Positions 1-7,608 of a stretch of 9,777 nucleotides of DNA are shown here, in pieces. Under the pieces are notes generated by a model, which saw only the letters and a program-made list of their open reading frames with translations, was not told the origin of the DNA and made no database searches. This DNA comes from DASUME01 sp041179425 (lineage in GTDB: Bacteria; Myxococcota_A; Polyangia; Polyangiales; DASUME01). The translations under genes and the position numbers were made by a program. The DNA lies in contig JBEGTL010000288.1 in NCBI GenBank assembly GCA_041179425.1, forward strand, positions 1 through 9,777, given 5' to 3'. Numbering within the stretch: the first letter of the stretch is position 1; the number at the start of each line of letters is the position of its first letter.

Positions 1-549
1 GCGTGGCACCACAATCCCGAGTCGGCGGCGCTCGTCGACAAGCCTCGTGCTGCCTCCGTTTCCCGGCCTGGTGCACAGACCACGCAGCCATCCCCACCCC
101 CGGCCGAGACGTTTCGCCCCCAGAGCGCGGCCCCCATCAACGCCGAAGCGGCGGCCAACACGGTCAGCATCAGCTTCACCGCGACCCCCGCCGAGACGCG
201 CGTCGTGGTCGATGACGTGGTGCTCACGCTGCCTTTCAGCGGCACGTTTCAGAAGACCAAGGCGCTGCACCACCTCGAAGCCACGGCCGAAGGCTATCGC
301 AGCGTCAAACAGTTCGTGGCCTTCGACCGCGACAAGCTCATCGAGATCACACTCGATCGTCAGAGCGTTCCGCGGCGTGCCAACGCGGTGTTCCAGCGCT
401 TGATCGAGCGCGCCAACCAGACGGTCAAGCACAACCCCGACAAACCCGCGGCCCAAGCGCCAGCGCCTGCTCTGGAGCCGGTAAAAAAGCCGCGGCCCGC
501 GGACTCGAGTCGTGTGCTCGAGGGCCCCAATCCCTACGAGAGCGACTGA
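1..549 (+). CDS. PEGA-like domain protein, C-terminal part (5' end outside window)
   Basis: The reading frame is open from the first base to a TGA at 547-549, giving 182 codons with no start that must be used, so this is the 3' end of a longer gene. Visible residues 1-50 are a Pro/Ala/Gln-rich low-complexity linker. Residues about 54-119 look like a PEGA-type beta domain: TATPAETRVVVDD, then LPFSGTF, HHLEATAEGYRS and a closing strand around KLIEITLDR. After this comes a charged, Ala/Pro-rich tail ending NPYESD. In myxobacteria such PEGA domains commonly sit at the C-terminus of Ser/Thr protein kinases or in secreted proteins, and tails ending in NPY-like residues are common there. The kinase part, if any, is outside the window, so the whole-protein function is unknown. 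The gene ends 3 bases before the stop of a convergent small gene, with no terminator hairpin visible. Confidence 0.75.
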   Translation, partial: AWHHNPESAALVDKPRAASVSRPGAQTTQPSPPPAETFRPQSAAPINAEAAANTVSISFTATPAETRVVVDDVVLTLPFSGTFQKTKALHHLEATAEGYRSVKQFVAFDRDKLIEITLDRQSVPRRANAVFQRLIERANQTVKHNPDKPAAQAPAPALEPVKKPRPADSSRVLEGPNPYESD

Positions 550-552
550 ACC

Positions 553-663
553 TTACTTGGGTTCGTAGAGGTCGAAGCCGATCTCGGCGAGGATGCGTTT
601 GGTGTCGACGCCGCGCTCCTTGGCGATCTCGAGCAGGCTTCGGTCGACCGGTCCGATCGACAT
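553..663 (-). CDS. 36-aa hypothetical small protein
   Basis: A 36-codon frame begins MSIGPVDRSLLEIAKERG and ends IGFDLYEPK. Its ATG (661-663) lies 6 bases after the stop of the upstream 71-aa gene. A good Shine-Dalgarno AGGGGA (minus strand, bases 673-678) sits 9 bases before the ATG, inside the end of that gene, which supports translational coupling. Third codon positions are nearly all G or C, as in the neighbouring genes. The protein is predicted to be mostly helical (about residues 7-27) and has no signal peptide, membrane segment or Cys. I recognise no family. It could be a small partner of the 71-aa protein. A chance frame is less likely given the Shine-Dalgarno, spacing and codon use. 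Confidence 0.6.
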   Translation of the reverse strand: MSIGPVDRSLLEIAKERGVDTKRILAEIGFDLYEPK

Positions 664-669
664 GACGAC

Positions 670-885
670 TCATCCCCTCGTTCGAGCGAGCTCGCTGAGC
701 TGCTCGCGATCGACACAGACCACGCCAGCCTTGGTGATCGACTCGGCGCGCTCGCGCGGCTCGTGCTCGAGGGCGAGTGCCGCATCGATGGCCTGCTCGA
801 GGTCGTCGTACTCCTCGCTGTAGCGTCGCCCGTGCGTGAGGATGTGCAGGACGTAGGTGTCGGACGCGAACGAACTTGTCGGCAT
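670..885 (-). CDS. 71-aa hypothetical small protein
   Basis: The frame starts at the ATG at 883-885 (MPTSSFASDTYVLHILTHGR) and ends with TGA at 670-672. A weak Shine-Dalgarno GGA lies about 7 bases before the start. An open frame continues far upstream antisense to the channel gene, but that extension is a GC-rich shadow. The sequence is soluble and acidic with a helix rich in Glu/Asp/Ala around residues 25-50 (EEYDDLEQAIDAALALEHEP) and a short strand GVVCVD near 57-62. Codon use has strong G/C bias at third positions. It is transcribed divergently from the MscS-type channel (99 bases between starts) and probably cotranscribed with the 36-aa gene. I do not recognise the family. Confidence 0.7.
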   Translation of the reverse strand: MPTSSFASDTYVLHILTHGRRYSEEYDDLEQAIDAALALEHEPRERAESITKAGVVCVDREQLSELARTRG

Positions 886-984
886 GGTGTTTCCGGGGCC
901 CAGCCAGTAATCTAGTCGAAGGGCTGCCGCTCTGCGTGGAAACGGATCTAGCCAGGCCGAGCGGGACTCGGCCGCAGAAAACGA

Positions 985-2511
985 ATGCTCAACCAACTCG
1001 TCTCGCTGGCCTTTCAAGCGGGCACTCCCGTCGCTCTCCTGCTCGCCATCGCCGCGCGTGCCGTGGTCATGTCGAGCGCCAAGGGCAGCGAGCCGCGCGC
1101 GCGCTTTCGTTTTGCGTTCTCCATCTTCATCATCCACACGACCCTGCTGCTGGCCGCTTTTGGGCTCGCCGGCCTCAAGGTGAGCTTGGCCGACGGCGCG
1201 CGCGTGGGCGCGGTCCTCAGCGGTACGTTGGCGAGCGTCACGCTCGGCAGCTTGGTCGTGTTCGAGGGCCTCATGCGCCGCGTGCGCCCGGGCCTGCCGC
1301 AGATCGTGCCCGACTTGGCCACCATGATCGCGGCCTTTGTCGGCCTCATGCACACCTCGTCGCAGCTCGGCTTCGAGATCTCGGGCGTGATTGCCACCAG
1401 CGCCGTGCTCACCGCCGTCATCGGTCTCGCGCTGCAAGACACGCTCGGCAACGCGCTCGGCGGCCTCGCGCTCCAGCTCGACCGCTCCATCAAGGTCGGT
1501 GACTGGGTTCGGCTGGGCGACGTCACCGGTCGCGTCTCCGAGATCCACTGGCGCTACACCGCTGTCGAGACGCGCAACTGGGAGACCGTGATCGTCCCCA
1601 ACAGCGTGCTCATGCGTTCGCAGGTGATCGTGCTCGGTCGGCGCGGCGGGCAGCCGGTGCAGTGGCGCCGCTGGGTCCACTTTCAGGTCGACTTTCGTAC
1701 GTCCCCCAGCGACGTCATCCAGGTCATCGAGCGCGCGCTGCACGCGCAGACCATCCCCAACGTCGCCACGCAGCCGGCGCCCAACTGCATCGCGGTCGAC
1801 TTTCAGGAGAGTCAGACGCGCTACGCCGTGCGCTACTGGCTGACCAACCTGGTGATCAGCGATCAGACCGACAGTCTGGTCAGAAACCGCATCTTTTACG
1901 CGCTGGCACGCGCTCGTATCGGCCTGGCCATCCCGGCGCAGACGTTGTTCGTCACGCCCGACGATCAGGCGCGCCACGCCCAAAAACGAGAGACCGAGCA
2001 CAATCGCCGGGTGGTGGCGCTGCGGCACATCGACCTGTTCGCGGGCCTCAACGACGGCGACCTCAACGAGCTCGCCGATCGCCTCGAGCGTGCACCGTTT
2101 GCACGCGGCGAGACCATCACGCGCGAAGGCGCCGACGCGCACCACCTGTACATCATCCTGTCAGGCTCAGTCTCGGTGCGCGTGGGCGGACTCGAAGAAA
2201 AACGCGAAGTGGGCAAGCTGGGCGCAGGCGACTTTTTTGGAGAGATGGCGCTGCTCACGGGCGAGCGCCGCAGTGCGAGCTGTGTTGCGCTCGACGAGGT
2301 CGACTGCTACCGGCTCGATGCCGAGGCCTTCCGCAGTCTGCTCGGCCGCCACCCCGATCTGGCCAACCGTGTCGCGCAGGTGCTCGCCGATCGCGAGACG
2401 GGCTTGGTCGCCGCCAAAGATCGGCTGGGCTCCGAGCAGCGCGAGCTCATGCGCGCGCAAAAAGAGCGCGTCCTCGTGCGCAAGATTCGCGACTTTTTCG
2501 AGCTCGACTAA
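985..2511 (+). CDS. MscS-family mechanosensitive channel with C-terminal cyclic-nucleotide-binding domain (bCNG type)
   Basis: A 508-aa inner-membrane channel. Hydrophobic segments are near residues 5-29, 43-64, 73-96 and 106-128, followed by the MscS pore-lining helix and beta domain (about 130-215), with ALQDTLGNALGGLALQLDRS, VGDWVRLGDVTGRV and WETVIVPNS, the hallmark MscS motifs. A mixed alpha/beta vestibule domain follows to about 325. Residues about 350-468 form a cyclic-nucleotide-binding fold with a complete phosphate-binding cassette, FGEMALLTGERRSAS, in which E420 and R429 match the ribose- and phosphate-contacting residues of the family. A basic helical tail (about 470-508) closes the protein. 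Known bCNG proteins share this architecture and may be gated by cAMP or cGMP, with weak or no tension response. Ser after the key Arg resembles CAP, so the ligand (cAMP or cGMP) cannot be settled. The ATG at 985 is the only good start, because in-frame stops lie at 913 and 949. Its Shine-Dalgarno is poor. Confidence 0.93.
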   Translation: MLNQLVSLAFQAGTPVALLLAIAARAVVMSSAKGSEPRARFRFAFSIFIIHTTLLLAAFGLAGLKVSLADGARVGAVLSGTLASVTLGSLVVFEGLMRRVRPGLPQIVPDLATMIAAFVGLMHTSSQLGFEISGVIATSAVLTAVIGLALQDTLGNALGGLALQLDRSIKVGDWVRLGDVTGRVSEIHWRYTAVETRNWETVIVPNSVLMRSQVIVLGRRGGQPVQWRRWVHFQVDFRTSPSDVIQVIERALHAQTIPNVATQPAPNCIAVDFQESQTRYAVRYWLTNLVISDQTDSLVRNRIFYALARARIGLAIPAQTLFVTPDDQARHAQKRETEHNRRVVALRHIDLFAGLNDGDLNELADRLERAPFARGETITREGADAHHLYIILSGSVSVRVGGLEEKREVGKLGAGDFFGEMALLTGERRSASCVALDEVDCYRLDAEAFRSLLGRHPDLANRVAQVLADRETGLVAAKDRLGSEQRELMRAQKERVLVRKIRDFFELD

Positions 2512-2539
2512 CGAGCCGCAGGGCGTCGCGCGTCGCGCG

Positions 2540-2797
2540 TCAGCCGCGCGCGCTCTGCTGTCTGCTGCGGCCGGCCCACTCGAGCAGCAGCGCGGGGATG
2601 TCTTTGAGTGGGGTCGCCTCGTCTGCTGCGCCGAGCTCGTATGCGGCGCCGGGCATGCCCCACACCGCCGAGCTCTCGCGATCTTGCACGAACGTTCGCG
2701 CGCGGGCCTGGCGCATGCGCAGCAAGCCCTTGGCGCCGTCGGCTCCCATCCCGGTGAGCAGACCTCCGAGTGCGTTGCCGGCCGCGCAGGTGGCGGT
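2540..2797 (-). pseudogene. CheB methylesterase, C-terminal fragment (relic)
   Basis: In the minus frame ending with TGA at 2540-2542, the translation reads AAGNALGGLLTGMGADGAKG, then LLRMRQARARTFVQDRESSA, VWGMPGAAYELGAADE and LKDIPALLLEW. This is the end of a chemotaxis-type CheB methylesterase catalytic domain, including the LTGMGADG loop with the catalytic Asp of the family and the GMP..A...GAAD motif. A full CheB has about 350 residues. Only about 80 remain here: the receiver domain, the catalytic Ser and His regions are absent, and the frame is closed upstream by a stop at 2798-2800. The fragment cannot act as a methylesterase. An internal ATG at 2747-2749 could in principle start a 69-aa peptide, but nothing suggests it is a real gene. 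It is out of frame with the PAS fragment just upstream. Confidence 0.85.
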
Positions 2798-2828
2798 TCA
2801 TCCCTTTGCCAATCTGACGAACGAAGCC

Positions 2829-3035
2829 GGCCATCGAGCGCGAGATCGCCTGCATCTGACCCTGGAAGTTCAGGGCGGCTTGTTTCTGCGCGGTGATGTC
2901 GAGCGCGTACTTCACGACCTTGTACGGCTTGTCGTTGACGTCGACGATCGGACTGTACGAGGCCTGGATGAACACCTCTTTGCCGCCCTTGCCCACGCGC
3001 CGAAACTCCGCCGTCTGCGCCGTGCCGGCGCGCAG
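2829..3035 (-). pseudogene. Methyl-accepting chemotaxis protein, internal PAS fragment (relic)
   Basis: Reading the minus strand from 3035, the translation gives LRAGTAQTAEFRRVGKGGKE, VFIQASYSPIVDVNDKPYK, VVKYALDITAQKQAALNFQG and QMQAISRSMA. This matches the second half of the PAS domains found in soluble PAS-MCP receptors (typically ...GKGGKEVWIQASYNPI..D..GKP.KVVK.A.DIT.QK...). Similarity stops near 2829. No start codon with a Shine-Dalgarno precedes it, and a TAG at 3036-3038 lies directly in front in the same frame. The N-terminal half of the PAS domain and the whole signalling (HAMP/MA) region are missing. Between 2828 and 2798 the sequence fits neither the receptor nor CheB, marking a deletion junction. 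Non-functional remnant. Confidence 0.82.
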
Positions 3036-3197
3036 CTACGAAGGTACGTCGGGGATTGCGAACGACTTTTGCAGACGCACGATCTCCGTCACGTACGCGA
3101 CGGGTACGGCGTACTCCTCTCCGGCGACGTGGAACGTCAGAAAGGTGTGCTCGCCGTTGCTGGTGTCGTCGTCGGTATCGAGCTCATCCAAAGACAT
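3036..3197 (-). pseudogene. cheW: CheW coupling protein, N-terminal fragment (relic)
   Basis: The minus-strand ATG at 3195-3197 opens a 53-codon frame. An acidic leader (MSLDELDTDDDTSNGEH) is followed by TFLTFHVAGEEYAVPVAYVT, EIVRLQKSFAIPDVPS and then TAG at 3036-3038. This is the first part of a CheW domain: the Ala/Val strand motif YAVPV..V.EI and the IP.VP loop that normally leads into YVRGVINLRG. CheW proteins are about 150-180 aa, so roughly two thirds is missing. The break falls exactly where IPDVPSYV should continue and runs into PAS-MCP sequence. A Shine-Dalgarno-like GAGGCG is present upstream of the ATG, so the 5' end still looks like a gene start. The piece is too short to form a CheW fold. 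Confidence 0.82.
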
Positions 3198-3275
3198 GCG
3201 TGATCGCCTCGAGGCTCTAGCTGCGGATCGGCCGCTCGCACGCGCATGGATGCGCCCCCCGGCGCCTCCCTGCTC

Positions 3276-3296
3276 TGCCCCGATACGACCGGGGCA
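3276..3296. promoter_or_regulatory. 7-bp inverted repeat in the cheW-relic/acs divergent region
   Basis: TGCCCCG (3276-3282) and CGGGGCA (3290-3296) form a perfect inverted repeat around a 7-base centre (ATACGAC). It lies about 80-100 bases upstream of the cheW relic and 180 bases upstream of acs. There is no T-tract on either strand, so it is not a terminator. An operator is possible. The rest of 3198-3475 has no convincing gene or clear sigma-70 or sigma-54 promoter. Confidence 0.25.
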
Positions 3297-3475
3297 CGGT
3301 GGAACTTGAGTCGATCCTGTCATGATTTTGAGACGTCCATGCACGTGGCTTCGTGGTGCTAGCGGGCATGCTCCAAAGATCGGAACGGACGTCTGCTGCG
3401 AACCAGCCTCGTCATTTCGTGGTATTGCGACGGAATGTCCCGTGCAGCCGCGCGCTGCCAACCGAGGAGACGAGC

Positions 3476-5405
<1,930 letters not shown>

Positions 5406-5407
<2 letters not shown>

Positions 5408-5439
5408 AACAGGGGCGGCTGGAGCCGCTGTTTTGTTTA
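5406..5439 (+). terminator. Rho-independent terminator of acs
   Basis: Starting at the acs stop codon, AAAACAGGGGCGGC (5406-5419) pairs with GCCGCTGTTTT (5424-5434) around a TGGA loop, with a 2-3 base bulge of G on the left arm. TTTTGTTT follows at the base of the stem. The stem overlaps the last bases of the gene, which fits a tight single-gene unit. Confidence 0.75.
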
Positions 5440-5449
5440 TCTGGTGTCC

Positions 5450-5488
5450 AAAAAGAAAAACGGCGGCAGTGCATCGCACCGCCGCCGT
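5450..5488 (-). terminator. Rho-independent terminator of the copper monooxygenase gene
   Basis: ACGGCGGC (5460-5467) pairs with GCCGCCGT (5481-5488), and inside it GTGC (5469-5472) pairs with GCAC (5476-5479) around an ATC loop; only one A/C mismatch interrupts 12 pairs. On the minus strand the stem is followed by a TTTTT-C-TTTTT tract (5450-5460). It lies 30 bases past the stop of the minus-strand gene. Confidence 0.88.
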
Positions 5489-5517
5489 CTCTCGTTCAGA
5501 CCCTCAGGTCAGTCTGA

Positions 5518-7014
5518 CTATTGGCCCAAGCAGGCGCTGCCGCCGTGGGCGACGCCGCCCCATGCGCCCGAGTCCTTCAGTGCGCCCTTGGGATAGGCGA
5601 ACGTGAAGTTGTAGCACATCTCCTGGCCCGTACTCTCGCCGAAGGCCATCGGCTTGTCGTACGTGCACTCGGTGGTGAGCGAGTCGCCGGGGTTGATGAC
5701 GACGTTCTTCAGGTAGTGGTGCTGATCGTTGAAGTCGAAGGGCTCGTCGTGGAGCATCTCGTCTTTTCCACCCTTGCGGTGGATGACGGTCTTCATGTGC
5801 GTACCGGCGACGTGCATGTGCGGCTGGACGCCCAAGATGTGGACCGGCGCGGTGTTCTCCGGGACGCACTCGCCAACCCACTTCGTGGACGGCACGAGCA
5901 GCTGGTCGTAGCCGAGCCACGAGATGCCCGCGATGTTGGTGGGCTTTTCTTTCGCGACGCAGACCTCGACGCCCGACGCGTCTTCGGCGGCCGGATCGCT
6001 GCTGTTGTAGTGCATCTCGACCGTGTAGGACGTGGTGCCGGGCAGCTCGAAGCCGACGCTCTCCTTGGTTGCCTCACGCAGGTCGAGGGGGCTACCGCCC
6101 GGCGCCCAGCCGTACACCAGCTGACCGTCCGGATGTGCACCGCTCGAGCCGGACGAGCCGGGAGCCTTGTTCGAGGAGTCTTGGAACAACAGGAAGTGAT
6201 GGAGCGCCTTCTTGTTGCCGATGATCGGGATGAAGCGGATGCCGTACGCGGTGCCCGTCCAAGGAGCCTTGAACGTGAAGTTGACGTACTTGTCGACTGC
6301 GTTGCCGACCTTGTACTGCATGTTGGTGCCGCCGCCGAACGCGGTGAGCTTGAAGCAGTCGAGACCCTCGGTGCTGAGGCCCGAGCCGTCGGCGACGCCA
6401 TCGCCCACGCCGAGGTCGTCGCCCGCGGTGCCGCCGGTGGTCGGGCCGCACTTGTCCGCAGAACCCGGCGCGCCTGCCGCGAGCCACTTGTTGAGCGTGG
6501 CCAGCTGCACGGCGGTGAGCTTCTTGCCATTGGAGGGCGGCATCGCCTTCTTGGGGTCGGGCTCGTTGATGCGGTCCTTGGTCACGGACACCAAGCCGAC
6601 GCTCTTGGTGGACTTGCCCTGGAAGTCTTCGAGGGTGACCAGCGACACGGGCGCGCCGAAGGCGGTCTCGGTGCCATGGCACTGCGAGCAGTTGCTCTTC
6701 AGGATCTCGGCGACGTCGCACGGGACCGACTTGCCGCCGGCGCCCCCGCCAGTGGCCGGCGTGCTGCCGCCAGCGTCCTTCGTGGGGTTGGCGGTGGTGG
6801 TGCTCCCGGCGTCCTTCTTGGCGCCCGCATCGGTCTTGCCCGCGTCCTTGACCGGTTTGGCCGTGTCGTCGTCGTCGCCGTCGCCGCCCTTGTCACCCGA
6901 TTCAGGATCGGTGGGGGAGGGAGCGTCTGAACCACAACCCACGAGGCCCAAGAGCAAGGCCACCAATACGAGTCCGGTCTGCGGAGAAGCTAACTTCATT
7001 GCTCTGTCTTTCAT
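5518..7014 (-). CDS. Lipoprotein with cytochrome c domain fused to copper type II, ascorbate-dependent-type monooxygenase
   Basis: The 498-aa protein begins MKDRAMKLASPQTGLVLVAL and has a lipobox LVGC with C27 as the lipidation site, so it is exported and membrane-anchored. Residues 30-95 are a flexible linker with DDDD and repeated KDAG/TDAG units. A mono-heme cytochrome c domain follows: CSQCH (109-113), with M158 in KKAMPPSNGKK as the likely distal ligand. Residues about 235-475 match the two-domain DBH/PHM copper hydroxylases. The CuH site is HH (272-273) plus H335 in VEMHYNSS. The CuM site is HMH (399-401) plus M466 in GQEMC. C450 and C467 match the conserved disulfide near the Met ligand. 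All expected copper ligands are present. In PHM/DBH this chemistry hydroxylates C-H bonds using O2 and ascorbate; here the heme domain may supply electrons (inference) and the substrate is unknown. The start at 7014 is chosen because GGAGAG lies 6 bases upstream; the ATG at 6999 lacks one. The gene stands alone, with its own terminator. Confidence 0.88.
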   Translation of the reverse strand: MKDRAMKLASPQTGLVLVALLLGLVGCGSDAPSPTDPESGDKGGDGDDDDTAKPVKDAGKTDAGAKKDAGSTTTANPTKDAGGSTPATGGGAGGKSVPCDVAEILKSNCSQCHGTETAFGAPVSLVTLEDFQGKSTKSVGLVSVTKDRINEPDPKKAMPPSNGKKLTAVQLATLNKWLAAGAPGSADKCGPTTGGTAGDDLGVGDGVADGSGLSTEGLDCFKLTAFGGGTNMQYKVGNAVDKYVNFTFKAPWTGTAYGIRFIPIIGNKKALHHFLLFQDSSNKAPGSSGSSGAHPDGQLVYGWAPGGSPLDLREATKESVGFELPGTTSYTVEMHYNSSDPAAEDASGVEVCVAKEKPTNIAGISWLGYDQLLVPSTKWVGECVPENTAPVHILGVQPHMHVAGTHMKTVIHRKGGKDEMLHDEPFDFNDQHHYLKNVVINPGDSLTTECTYDKPMAFGESTGQEMCYNFTFAYPKGALKDSGAWGGVAHGGSACLGQ

Positions 7015-7413
7015 GAGGGTCTCTCCAAGCAAGCAGGTGAGCGGCCAAGACGAAGAAGGCACCCACACCTCAGGTGTCACGGTGCTCAGACTATAGGGGA
7101 CGTAGAAGCGCATCTCGTTGACCCGACGCGACCAACAACAGACTCTTTGTACCTCGCGCGGCCAGGCTGAACGGAATCGTCCTTCGAAACTAGATTTGCT
7201 TGCAAAGTGTGCACGATCGACGACCTTTTCGCTCAATACAAGGTTCGTCGACGCAGTTGCGATTGGCCGTCCAGCCCCCGCTGCCGCTCCTCGACCAGAC
7301 GTAAGGTGGGGCACATCGGCAGGCTGGACCAGTCTGGATCAGGGCTGACGAGCTGACGCGAAGGAGTCACCCGGATCGGCACTTCGCGCGCATATTTGGG
7401 CACCACGGGCTGT

Positions 7414-7427
7414 GGAACGATCGTTCC
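7414..7427. promoter_or_regulatory. Perfect 14-bp palindrome GGAACGATCGTTCC, candidate operator or ECF -35 site
   Basis: A perfect palindrome 182 bases upstream of the lipoprotein/sigma-factor operon. It contains GAAC-N4-GTTC, close to the Gram-positive LexA (Cheo) box but with two mismatches to that consensus. It also presents GGAAC, the usual core of ECF sigma -35 elements, on both strands. No clear -10 partner can be fixed by eye. Either an operator or an autoregulatory ECF promoter would make sense next to this operon; neither is shown. Confidence 0.3.
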
Positions 7428-7487
7428 GTGTTTGCTCACGCCAGCTGGCGCGCCAGGTCATGTAAGCCCGTGTGCTCGCAGTGGCTC

Positions 7488-7503
7488 GGCCTGGCGACAG
7501 GCC
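7488..7503 (+). other. Short RNA hairpin with GNRA-type tetraloop in the probable leader
   Basis: GGCCTG (7488-7493) and CAGGCC (7498-7503) form a perfect 6-bp stem around GCGA, a stable GNRA tetraloop. It lies about 105 bases before the ATG of the lipoprotein gene and would fall in its untranslated leader if transcription begins near the palindrome at 7414. There is no T-tract, so it is not a terminator. It may be chance in GC-rich DNA. Confidence 0.25.
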
Positions 7504-7608
7504 CTACCGATCTTCGACGCGTTCGGTGAGCTTGCGAGCGCGACGGCGCCGCGGCGTGCAGATCTTTTCGCGGCCCGCTGCGTTGAAGAGAGGAGGAGGC
7601 ACTCTCAC

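Larger units (their letters stand above)
7015..7608. other. 594-bp intergenic region between divergent genes
   Basis: There is no convincing gene. Open frames here have no recognisable domains and atypical composition, and the frame that runs into the downstream lipoprotein from 7396 lacks a signal peptide and a Shine-Dalgarno. Bases about 7120-7260 are less GC-rich than the surroundings, as expected for promoter DNA. On the minus strand TATAGT (bases 7090-7095) is a possible -10 for the copper monooxygenase gene, 76 bases before its start, but no good -35 is seen 16-19 bases away. On the plus-strand side it holds the 14-bp palindrome at 7414-7427, a second short palindrome CTGGCGCGCCAG (7445-7456), the hairpin at 7488-7503 and the strong Shine-Dalgarno AGGAGGAGG at 7591-7599. 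Confidence 0.6.

Noticed and set aside
670..2145. Long minus-strand open frame (491 codons) opposite the MscS-type channel gene
   Set aside because: It is Arg/Glu/Asp/Ala-rich with no domain, as expected opposite a GC-rich gene. Only its last 71 codons, outside the channel gene, look like a real gene.
3290..3312. Possible sigma-54 (GGCACG...CTTG) or ECF (GGAACTT at 3301) promoter upstream of acs
   Set aside because: The GG-to-GC spacing for sigma-54 is not met, and no matching -10 lies at the right distance from GGAACTT. GGAAC is expected by chance several times in a window of this size.
3353..3475. N-terminal extension of acs from a GTG at 3353
   Set aside because: The extra 41 residues do not resemble Acs. 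The ATG at 3476 has GAGGAG 6 bases upstream and gives a normal family length.
6775..6860. Short near-repeats of GCGTCCTT-type sequence in the copper monooxygenase gene
   Set aside because: They encode the repeated KDAG units of a flexible linker, which is typical of such lipoproteins and not a separate DNA repeat element.
5521..6930. 469-codon plus-strand open frame opposite the copper monooxygenase gene
   Set aside because: No motifs and shadow-type composition. The minus-strand frame has a lipobox, heme site and all copper ligands.
7118..7348. 76-codon plus-strand open frame in the intergenic region
   Set aside because: No Shine-Dalgarno, mixed codon use unlike the neighbours, and no recognisable sequence; it crosses the region likely to hold promoters.
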